Assembly (NCBI RefSeq): GCF_000964525.1
Contig: NZ_BAZG01000016.1
Coordinates: 1-47,383, forward strand
Source of the DNA: Anaeromyxobacter sp. PSR-1
Lineage (GTDB): Bacteria; Myxococcota; Myxococcia; Myxococcales; Anaeromyxobacteraceae
Direction of reading: 5' to 3'
Length of the DNA stretch: 47,383 nt
Position 1 is the first letter of the stretch; every line of letters starts with the position of its first letter. The notes beneath the pieces are model-generated. The model was not told the DNA's origin and searched no databases. It was given only the letters and a program-made list of their open reading frames with translations. The position numbers and the translations under genes were made by a program. Below, one piece after another: positions 18,078-24,700 of the stretch.

Positions 18078-18683
18078 TCACGGATCGAACCGAACGGTTG
18101 TCAACACCCAAGACCCTCTCCAAGCGAACGTCGCGACGGCGCGCGTCCTCGCTTCGTTACACATACTGATCGTGGCGGTCTGAATACCGTTGCGAATTGG
18201 CTCCTCGTCGCACCAGACCTCAACGTCGCCGAACCCGAAACGGGTCGTCCAGTGCGCTGACGCCGCCTTGTAGAACGACTCCTTCATCGAGAACGCCTGC
18301 ACCACTGCCGCGAGTCGCTCGATCCCATTTCGAGGCAGCCGAGCGCGCTCGCCGTCGGTCAACACCTTGGAAGCGAGGGCCACGTCGCGCGGTTGACACC
18401 GCTCGAGATCAATGCCGAGTCGTTGGCCGTCACCCCGGTCTGCTATCGCGGCAGCCACTCCTGCCTTGTGCGTGACGCTGCACGCGATTCCGTCGGGCAC
18501 GACGGGCGCTCCCGAAGGGTGTGTCAGGAAGTCGTGATCACCACGGCCGAAGCAGTCCGCAACAGCTCGCAGGCAGATCCGGCCTCCGATCCATTCGGCA
18601 CGACGACTTGGCGGAAGCCGAGCAGCGAACGCTTGCTCCGCTGCACGGAGACGGCGCCAAGCCGCCTCCGCGCCTCCGCCCAC
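18078..18683 (-). CDS. 4'-phosphopantetheinyl transferase (Sfp/EntD-type)
   Basis: A 201-residue protein that would move the phosphopantetheine arm of CoA onto a carrier-protein serine. The family motifs are present: SVTHK (69-73), the Mg-binding GIDLE (90-94, Asp92 and Glu94) and FSMKESFYK (131-139). It starts at GTG 18,683. The frame stays open upstream to a TAA at 18,804-18,806 and encodes a family-like THPHGVVAV stretch, but no ATG, GTG or TTG is there, so either a CTG near 18,764 is used or the 5' end is damaged. It is divergent from a gene for an ACP-like protein, its likely partner. Confidence 0.82.
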   Translation of the reverse strand: MGGGAEAAWRRLRAAEQAFAARLPPSRRAEWIGGRICLRAVADCFGRGDHDFLTHPSGAPVVPDGIACSVTHKAGVAAAIADRGDGQRLGIDLERCQPRDVALASKVLTDGERARLPRNGIERLAAVVQAFSMKESFYKAASAHWTTRFGFGDVEVWCDEEPIRNGIQTATISMCNEARTRAVATFAWRGSWVLTTVRFDP

Positions 18684-18793
18684 GTAAGAGCAAACCGCGA
18701 CGACCCCATGAGGGTGGGTGAACGTAGTTGAAGCGAACGGCCCGGCACCATTCGGGATTTCCAGCGCGCTACGCGTACAGCCCCTCTCCGCTC

Positions 18794-18819
18794 TTGACGT
18801 CTGTTAGATTTTCGAACAG
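18794..18819 (+). promoter_or_regulatory. -35 element with dyad operator, probable site for the XRE regulator
   Basis: TTGACG (18,794-18,799) is followed directly by the dyad CTGTTAGA-TTT-TCGAACAG (18,801-18,819; 7 of 8 arm bases pair). A dyad between -35 and -10 is the usual place for a phage-type repressor operator. The -10 hexamer is not clear. It lies between the divergent PPTase gene and the operon that encodes an XRE protein. Confidence 0.45.
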
Positions 18820-18822
18820 CCT

Positions 18823-19206
18823 ATGTGCGAATCGACAACATCGGCCGCTCGGGATCGGGTGATGACCACGACAGAGTTCGACGCGAAGATCCCGGGACTG
18901 AACGGTGCATTGTCTGACTGGTACGACGAAGCGTGCAAGACGTTCGACGACAGTGTCGACGAAGTCCTTGGGAAAGGTAAGGGCAACAGCGCCGCTCCTC
19001 TGACCATCTGGGATGAGATGCCCGCGATCGATTCAAAGGACGCGGTCGGCGCTCTGCTTGTGATCGAAGAAGAAACAGGTCTGCAGTTACCAGCAGATCT
19101 TGTCCGCCCCGGTGGATATTCCTCAGTTGAGGATCTTGCAGCCGACCTTCTCTCTAAGGCGCGGGCACTTTGCGTTGCCGCGCCGCCCGTTTCCGTCTCC
19201 CCGTAG
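18823..19206 (+). CDS. Acyl-carrier-protein-like protein, first gene of the island operon
   Basis: A 127-residue acidic protein. Residues about 60-112 resemble an acyl/peptidyl carrier domain: AIDSKDAV (Ser71 as possible phosphopantetheine site, in the D-S context), IEEETGLQLP and a YSSVEDLAADL third helix. The 35 residues before it form an additional helical region. The match is by eye and distant. The divergent phosphopantetheinyl transferase gene next door strengthens the reading. The start is either ATG 18,823 (no ribosome site) or ATG 18,862. It lies 15 bp upstream of the XRE gene, so it is probably in the same operon. If it is a carrier, its acyl or aminoacyl cargo is unknown. Confidence 0.55.
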   Translation: MCESTTSAARDRVMTTTEFDAKIPGLNGALSDWYDEACKTFDDSVDEVLGKGKGNSAAPLTIWDEMPAIDSKDAVGALLVIEEETGLQLPADLVRPGGYSSVEDLAADLLSKARALCVAAPPVSVSP

Positions 19207-19221
19207 GACGCGAGAGACCCC

Positions 19222-19566
19222 ATGGCTGACGACCGCAAGACGCTAGGCACGCGCTTGAAAGAAGCGCGCGAATACCTCGGGCTGTCTCAGGAAGAAGTCT
19301 CGAAGGCGGTTGGACTCACAAGGTCAGCCATTTCACTCCTTGAGTCCGGGCAGCGCAAAGTAGACGCCCTGGAACTTGGACGTTTCGCCGTGCTCTACCA
19401 ACGTCCAGTTTCCGACTTCACAGGCGAAACCGTTCCCGACAGAGCTCCGGCGAGCGTGGCCCATCTCGCGCGCGCTGCTGCGAAACTCAGCGAGCAGGAT
19501 CGAGAAGAGCTCATTCGCTTTGCGGAGTTCCTCGGAGCGCGGTCGGTCCAGGGGAAGGGTCAATGA
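19222..19566 (+). CDS. XRE-family helix-turn-helix regulator
   Basis: A 114-residue protein. Residues about 8-62 form a lambda-repressor-like domain (LGTRLKEAREYLGLSQEEVSKAVGLTRSAISLLESGQ, with the contact helix TRSAISLLE). A short helical C-terminus may dimerise or contact the peptidase. Its stop overlaps the ImmA/IrrE gene start by 4 bp (ATGA). XRE-ImmA pairs are a known switch in which the peptidase cuts or displaces the repressor; here the regulator probably controls its own operon. Confidence 0.88.
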   Translation: MADDRKTLGTRLKEAREYLGLSQEEVSKAVGLTRSAISLLESGQRKVDALELGRFAVLYQRPVSDFTGETVPDRAPASVAHLARAAAKLSEQDREELIRFAEFLGARSVQGKGQ

Positions 19567-20552
19567 CCACGCGCGATGCACGGCTGGGCGGCATCAAGGA
19601 GGCTCAGCGGCTTCATCGCGCCCTCGGTACGAAGGCACGTTTCGCCGAAGGCGCCACTCGGATCGACGTATTCTCGGCAGCCGTTTCTCTGAACGTCACT
19701 CTGATGTTCAGGCCGCTGAAGGGACTGCTCGGAGCGTTTCTCAACGAGCCCGCCCCTGGCATCCTCGTGTCGACCCAAAGACCCCTCCACGTGCAGCGCT
19801 TCACTGCGGCCCACGAACTCGGGCATTTTCGCCTGCAGCACAAACCGAGTCTCGATGAGGAGGTCGGGGGGTGGCGTGGCGGTCACGTCAGCGCACAGGA
19901 AGCGGCTGCCGACGCGTTCGCTTCCGAGTTTCTCCTTCCAAAATGGATTCTGGCTCAGCACGCTGCGCGGCAGGGATGGCACTCGGCCGCGCTTCGTGAC
20001 CCGCGCCACGTTTACCAACTCGCACTCCGGACGGGGGCCAGTTACGAGGCCGCATGCTGGGCTCTTGCCGCACATGGCGCACTTACGGCCGCGGTAGCCG
20101 CTTCACTGACGAGCGTCCCACTGAAGGAGCTGAAATCCTCTGAACTCCACGGGGTACCTATGGCAGACCCGTGGGCCGACGTGTGGGCGGTATCGGAACG
20201 CGACCACAATTTGTTGGTTGAGGGCGGCCCTAATGATCTCTTCGTATTTCGCCTCGTCGAGCACTCCGGGGGCGGCTACTTGTGGGACAAGGCGCAGCTC
20301 GCCGACATCGGTCTTGAGATACTGGCGGATGAACGCATGCCCTCGAACGATAACGAGATCGGCGCGCCGATTGGGCGCGTGATCGTCGCGCGGGCTGCAA
20401 CTCCAGGGGGCTATCGCGTCCACATCGACGAGCGGCGGCCCTGGCTCGAAGCCACTCCGAATAGTCAATTGGCATTTGAGCTCGAGCTAAACGGCAAAGA
20501 GTTCGGCCTTCCGCGCTCTTATCGAAAGACGCTCCTTTCGAGCACTACATGA
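19563..20552 (+). CDS. ImmA/IrrE-type metallopeptidase fused to a chagasin-like inhibitor domain
   Basis: A 329-residue protein. The N-terminal half is an ImmA/IrrE zinc peptidase: HELGH at residues 84-88 and a third-ligand Glu113 in QEAAADAFASEFLLP. Residues about 205-310 are beta-rich and resemble the chagasin/I42 cysteine-protease inhibitor fold: EHSGGGYLW (233-241) in the position of the NPTTGxxW loop and RRPWL (291-295) in the position of the RPW loop. The next gene, overlapping by 4 bp, encodes a papain-like C1 protease, exactly the class chagasins inhibit. The inhibitor call is by eye and unproven; the peptidase call is firm. It probably holds the protease in check and relieves the XRE repressor when triggered. 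Confidence 0.8.
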   Translation: MTTRDARLGGIKEAQRLHRALGTKARFAEGATRIDVFSAAVSLNVTLMFRPLKGLLGAFLNEPAPGILVSTQRPLHVQRFTAAHELGHFRLQHKPSLDEEVGGWRGGHVSAQEAAADAFASEFLLPKWILAQHAARQGWHSAALRDPRHVYQLALRTGASYEAACWALAAHGALTAAVAASLTSVPLKELKSSELHGVPMADPWADVWAVSERDHNLLVEGGPNDLFVFRLVEHSGGGYLWDKAQLADIGLEILADERMPSNDNEIGAPIGRVIVARAATPGGYRVHIDERRPWLEATPNSQLAFELELNGKEFGLPRSYRKTLLSSTT

Positions 20553-21175
20553 ACGTTGCCGTTGACCTTCGCCCAATGCTAGGCGCCGCACGCGACCAAG
20601 GCGCGCGTCCCACGTGTATCTCGTTTGCCACTTCGGCGGCCCATGAGGTTGCGCTCGCCAACGATGACTATCTCGCAGTCGAGTATCTCCACCACTTCGC
20701 GGTGGTTCGTTCGACTGGAGACTTCGGGCGTGGAGCAACCGCCCCTGGAATCGCGGTGGCACTGGAGAAGGACGGACAGCCGCCCGAGCACGAGTGCCCC
20801 TACGGGTCGCTGGCGAAGGGATGCCCTCCGGGCACGGTCCACGGCCCCATCCACCGTCGGAAGCTTGCCTTCGGCGGCGGCACTCCGGACGACGTGGTCC
20901 AACGGCTGTCTGTCCCGCGACCGAGCATTCTCGTACTGCGGCTAACCGAGTCGTTCTACAAGCCAGATGCGGAGGGCCGTGTCATTCCTGGGCGCGCTGA
21001 CGCGCTCGTCCCGTCCCTACACGCGGTGCTAGCGGTCGGGCACGGAACCGACACGAGCGGCCCTTTCGTCCTTATCCGCAACAGCTGGGGAGCGGGATGG
21101 GGGCTCGGCGGACATGCGTGGATTCCCATCTCCTACCTGAGGAAGCAGCTGCTGTTGATCGGCGTCCTGGAATGA
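20549..21175 (+). CDS. Papain-like (C1) cysteine protease
   Basis: A 208-residue compact C1A-type peptidase without signal peptide or propeptide, so it should act in the cytosol. The active site is complete: Gln17 (oxyanion hole) and Cys23 in DQGARPTCISFA, His158 in LHAVLAVGHG and Asn178 in RNSWGAGWG. It overlaps the ImmA-chagasin gene at its start (ATGA 20,549-20,552) and the next gene at its end (ATGA 21,172-21,175). A cytosolic papain-like protease without a pro-segment would need another restraint, which the upstream inhibitor-like domain could supply. Its target is unknown. Confidence 0.88.
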   Translation: MNVAVDLRPMLGAARDQGARPTCISFATSAAHEVALANDDYLAVEYLHHFAVVRSTGDFGRGATAPGIAVALEKDGQPPEHECPYGSLAKGCPPGTVHGPIHRRKLAFGGGTPDDVVQRLSVPRPSILVLRLTESFYKPDAEGRVIPGRADALVPSLHAVLAVGHGTDTSGPFVLIRNSWGAGWGLGGHAWIPISYLRKQLLLIGVLE

Positions 21176-21999
21176 ACATGAACCTGATCCAAGAGTCCAC
21201 CATCGCGCGAGCTTGGCTACGGGGATGCGAATACCTTCTCGAACGAGGCGGAAGCGAATACACGCTCATACTTGGTGTGTCGGACCCGCTACTCGTTACG
21301 CCCGGGGACCGTGCCGTGGAGCGACTGGTGAACAGCTTTCTCGTCGCACACGGTGCATTTCCCATCCACACGGTCGCCGAAACGATCTTTCCGGGGAGCG
21401 CGTACCGGCATCACGGCGCTGACGGCGTATATAACGTCTATCCTGACGAGATTTACCCTGCGCTTAAGATCCGTCGTCACCCCGACTTCCGTTGGGGCAC
21501 CTACGCGTATCGGATGCTGCGCAGGACGCGCGACGGAGAGCCGTACTCTCCGCTTCAGGAGTGCGTAAAAAAGATGCGGGACGCAGCGCCCAAGCACGCC
21601 TGCTACGAAATCGATCTACCCACAGACGTGCCGACGTACGACGACACCGTTGACGGCAAGAAGCGAATGGGCCTGCCATGCCTCAGCCTGGTCAGCTTCA
21701 AGATCATGCCGGAGCATCGGCTCCAGCTCACGGCTTTGTACAGGCACCATTATTACATCGCGAAGACGTTCGGTAACCTTCTGGGTCTTGCACGGCTACA
21801 ACAGTTCGTCGCGATCGAAGCTGGGCTAAGGGTCGGCCCCCTCGTCTGCCATTCGACGCTCGGTCGCCTGGAAGTTGAACACTCGCGAGACCAACACTGG
21901 AGCATGCGGGACGTAAAGGAGCTGCTGTCCTCGTGTCGCACCCAGTACTCGAGCGCAGCGGATGCACCTCCACATTCCCTCGCACCGGCGGACACGTGA
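21172..21999 (+). CDS. Divergent thymidylate-synthase-like protein
   Basis: A 275-residue protein that I read as a remote thymidylate synthase homologue. GLPCLSLVSFKI (Cys170 in the position of the TS nucleophile), LTALYRHHYYIAKTFGNLLGL (in the place of the RSxD...GLPxN segment) and an IEAGLRVGPLVCHSTLGRLE end mirror the TS core order. Several ligand residues differ (RHHY instead of RSxD), so a different substrate or a non-catalytic role is likely. It is co-translated with the C1 protease upstream and the kinase fusion downstream through 4-bp overlaps. The family assignment is tentative. Confidence 0.55.
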   Translation: MNMNLIQESTIARAWLRGCEYLLERGGSEYTLILGVSDPLLVTPGDRAVERLVNSFLVAHGAFPIHTVAETIFPGSAYRHHGADGVYNVYPDEIYPALKIRRHPDFRWGTYAYRMLRRTRDGEPYSPLQECVKKMRDAAPKHACYEIDLPTDVPTYDDTVDGKKRMGLPCLSLVSFKIMPEHRLQLTALYRHHYYIAKTFGNLLGLARLQQFVAIEAGLRVGPLVCHSTLGRLEVEHSRDQHWSMRDVKELLSSCRTQYSSAADAPPHSLAPADT

Positions 22000-23798
22000 A
22001 TTCTCGCAATACGCCGATCCAGTCGCTCCCGCCCAGTGCTGACCTGGGCTCGCTGTACGTGTTTGAGGGCGCAGATGGCGCAGGCAAGACGACGCTATCG
22101 CAAGCTTTCGCGAACCTCCTCCGTGCGTTAGGACGCCCGTGCGAGTGGATGTCCTTCCCTGGCAGCGACGAGGGCACTCTAGGTGGCGAGGTGTACGCTC
22201 TGCATCACCGGTTGCTTGGCCGCACGGCTGGTAACTCGAATCCGACGAGCATTCAGGTGCTGCACATTGCCGCTCATATTGATGCGATAGAACGTCGCAT
22301 CCTCCCCGCCCTTCACCAGGGACGCGACGTGGTGCTGGACAGGTTCTGGTGGTCGACGTGGGCGTACGGGCGCGCTTCCGGTGCAGATGCTCGGTCGCTA
22401 TGGGCCATGATTCGGGTCGAGAGGGCACACTGGCGCGGCATCGCTCCGGCGCGCGTGTTCTTGTTATCGCGTCCACACCCTGATGACGCTTCGATCGAGC
22501 GGCGACACCTCGCTGAGGAATACGAGCGCCTCGCGATTCGAGAGAGCCGTCGCGTGAACGTGTCCGTGGTCAAGAACGAGCATTCGGCAGCCGAGACTGT
22601 GTCAAAGATCGCCGACATCGCCGGGGTTCGCCCGCATCGCTCTGCCCGGGCGCAGGTCGAGTTACCGCTCGCCGCGCCGCCACCATCAACTCGCCCCCGC
22701 GCCTCGACGAGGCCCGGCAAGTTTGGGCCTGCTACTCCCACTATTGTATTCGACACATACTGGGCTTTTGCTTCCGAGCGGCAGCGGGTGTTCTTCAACC
22801 GCGTTGAGGGGCACCCACTGCCTTGGTCCGGCGATCCTATTGTGCAACAATTCAAGTTCACCAACGCGTACCGGGCATCTGACCGTACATCCCAGTATCT
22901 CATCCGGAACGTTATCTACGATGGCGACCAAGCGCCTGCCGATGTCTTCTTCCGCGTACTTCTCTTCAAGCTTTTCAACAAGATCGACACCTGGGAGCTT
23001 CTCGAACGAGAGCTAGGGACGCTCTGTTGGTCTGAATACTCATTCGCGAGATATGATCGGGTCTTGAGTAGCGCCGCTGAATCAGGCAGAACGCTCTACT
23101 CGGCCGCGTATATCATGCCAAGCGGCGGCCGCGGCGGTGAGCCCAAGAAGCACCGAATGCATCTCCGCCTTCTTGAGCGGATGATGCACGACGACGTCGC
23201 CGACCGCATTGCGGATTGCGCTTCGATGGAAGCTGCGTTTCGGGTATTGCGCGGATACCCCACGATCGGCGATTTTTTGGCCTACCAGTATATTACGGAC
23301 CTCACATACAGCTCGTTCTTGACGTTCTCCGAAATGGAGTTCGTGTGCCCTGGCCCGGGCGCAAAGGACGGCATTCGGAAGTGTTTCAGTGATCTAGGCG
23401 GCCTGTCTGAATCCGACGTGATCCGCAGGGTCGCAGAAGAGCAGGACCGCGAGTTCGCAAGGCGCGACATCGCGTTTCGCGACCTGTGGGGACGTCCTCT
23501 TCAACTGATCGACTGCCAGAATCTCTTTTGCGAGGTCGACAAGTACGCGCGCGTCCGCCACCCAGAGGTAAGTGGCCGTACCGGCAGAACGCGCATCAAG
23601 CAGCGGTTCACCCCGACTCAGTCCCGACTGCAACTCTGGTACCCGCCGAAATGGGGGCTCAACGAGCGAGTCGAGCAGTCGCTGAAGGGCCACGTTGGCG
23701 GGGAAACGAGCGGTCCACGTTCACCGTCCGCTGCTCGCGAACCCGCCAGCGAGGAGCTCCGCCCTGAGCAGGCGGGACGCGTCAGACGCTTCAGGTAG
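21996..23798 (+). CDS. dTMP-kinase-like domain fused to a 5-hmdU DNA kinase-type helical domain
   Basis: A 600-residue two-domain protein. Residues about 15-210 are a P-loop nucleoside-monophosphate kinase of the thymidylate kinase type: Walker A EGADGAGKTT (24-33) and the DRFWWSTWAYG segment (115-125). A Pro/Arg-rich linker follows (about 215-245). Residues about 250-550 match the alpha-helical domain found with P-loop 5-hydroxymethyl-dU DNA kinases of hypermodifying phages (FFNR...PWSGDPIV, KFTNAYRASDRTSQYLIRNV, FRVLLFKLFNKIDTWE). It starts with GTG at 21,996, overlapping the previous stop. In phages this pairing phosphorylates modified thymine bases in DNA; whether it acts here on nucleotides or DNA is unknown. 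Confidence 0.75.
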   Translation: MNSRNTPIQSLPPSADLGSLYVFEGADGAGKTTLSQAFANLLRALGRPCEWMSFPGSDEGTLGGEVYALHHRLLGRTAGNSNPTSIQVLHIAAHIDAIERRILPALHQGRDVVLDRFWWSTWAYGRASGADARSLWAMIRVERAHWRGIAPARVFLLSRPHPDDASIERRHLAEEYERLAIRESRRVNVSVVKNEHSAAETVSKIADIAGVRPHRSARAQVELPLAAPPPSTRPRASTRPGKFGPATPTIVFDTYWAFASERQRVFFNRVEGHPLPWSGDPIVQQFKFTNAYRASDRTSQYLIRNVIYDGDQAPADVFFRVLLFKLFNKIDTWELLERELGTLCWSEYSFARYDRVLSSAAESGRTLYSAAYIMPSGGRGGEPKKHRMHLRLLERMMHDDVADRIADCASMEAAFRVLRGYPTIGDFLAYQYITDLTYSSFLTFSEMEFVCPGPGAKDGIRKCFSDLGGLSESDVIRRVAEEQDREFARRDIAFRDLWGRPLQLIDCQNLFCEVDKYARVRHPEVSGRTGRTRIKQRFTPTQSRLQLWYPPKWGLNERVEQSLKGHVGGETSGPRSPSAAREPASEELRPEQAGRVRRFR

Positions 23799-23820
23799 GG
23801 TGTGCGCCGAGGGGGTACCG

Positions 23821-24684
23821 ATGGGATTCTGGCCGACGCAGAGAATACTGGCGCGCCACCAAGCCGAGTGGCTTATCGCTGACGCGAACCATAACGCGCT
23901 CGACCTGGCTGCTCCCGACGCAGTCAAGGAGGCGGCGTACACTCTTCGCCTTGGGCCGGAGGTGTACGTAACGTCTTCTGCGTCGCGAGAGAAGCGCTTG
24001 CTCGGTGCTGGTGAACAGGTCGCGATCCCGCCTGGGCAGTTCGCGATGCTGTTGACTGAGGAAGTCGTGCGTGTCCCCCGAGATGCACTGGCCTTCATTT
24101 CGATTAAGGCGGGTATCAAGTTCCGAGGTCTCGTAAACGTCTCTGGATTCCACGTTGACCCAGGGTTTGAGGGCCGGTTGATGTTCTCGGTCTTCAACGC
24201 GGGGAGCGAACCGATATGCCTGGCGCGCGGAGACCGACTCTTTCCGATCTGGTTTTCGGACCTCGTGGACGACACAGGCAAGAGACAGGCGGACGATTTC
24301 GGATATCCACCCAGGGGCCGACATGCTCTACAGGCACAGATTTCGTCGGCTGACGTGATGAACCTGCAGGGGCACATCGCGTCGCCCGGCTCCCTGAAGG
24401 TCGAACTCGACAAGCTCCGGAACACCGTTTCGACTCATCGAGCCATCGGTGTAGTCGTCGCCACAGCTCTAGTCCCGATTTATCTAGCTTTCATCCCAGT
24501 CTTTATCGACTTTATCAAATCGAAGAAGGCCGACCCGCAGCCTGTAACGTGCATTGTACCGGCATCGCCCACTCAGCCTGCTGCCGCGCCGGCGCCGACT
24601 GGCGAGCCGACGTCCGCCCCACCCGCTAAACGTCTACCCGATCCGCAACAAGCGAATCCCCCTAATCCGAACACCGGCAAGTGA
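23821..24684 (+). CDS. Membrane-anchored dCTP deaminase/dUTPase-fold protein, catalytic Glu apparently lost
   Basis: A 287-residue protein. Residues about 35-165 have the trimeric dCTP deaminase/dUTPase fold (YTLRLGPEVYV, GEQVAIPPGQFAMLL, HVDPGFEGRLMFSVFN, ARGDRLFPIWF). By eye, the deaminase catalytic Glu of the VLEFYN-type strand is replaced by Ser123 (MFSVFN), so it may bind rather than deaminate a nucleotide. A membrane helix follows at about 209-232 (IGVVVATALVPIYLAFIPVF), then a Pro/Ala-rich tail of 55 residues. A GGGGG ribosome site precedes ATG 23,821. It lies 22 bp after the kinase gene and 16 bp before the TS gene. Confidence 0.75.
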   Translation: MGFWPTQRILARHQAEWLIADANHNALDLAAPDAVKEAAYTLRLGPEVYVTSSASREKRLLGAGEQVAIPPGQFAMLLTEEVVRVPRDALAFISIKAGIKFRGLVNVSGFHVDPGFEGRLMFSVFNAGSEPICLARGDRLFPIWFSDLVDDTGKRQADDFGYPPRGRHALQAQISSADVMNLQGHIASPGSLKVELDKLRNTVSTHRAIGVVVATALVPIYLAFIPVFIDFIKSKKADPQPVTCIVPASPTQPAAAPAPTGEPTSAPPAKRLPDPQQANPPNPNTGK

Positions 24685-24700
24685 TCCGTTAGAGGCTCAG

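Noticed and set aside
23821-24684. Functional dCTP deaminase as a firm call
   Set aside because: The position of the catalytic Glu appears to be Ser, so only the fold is claimed.
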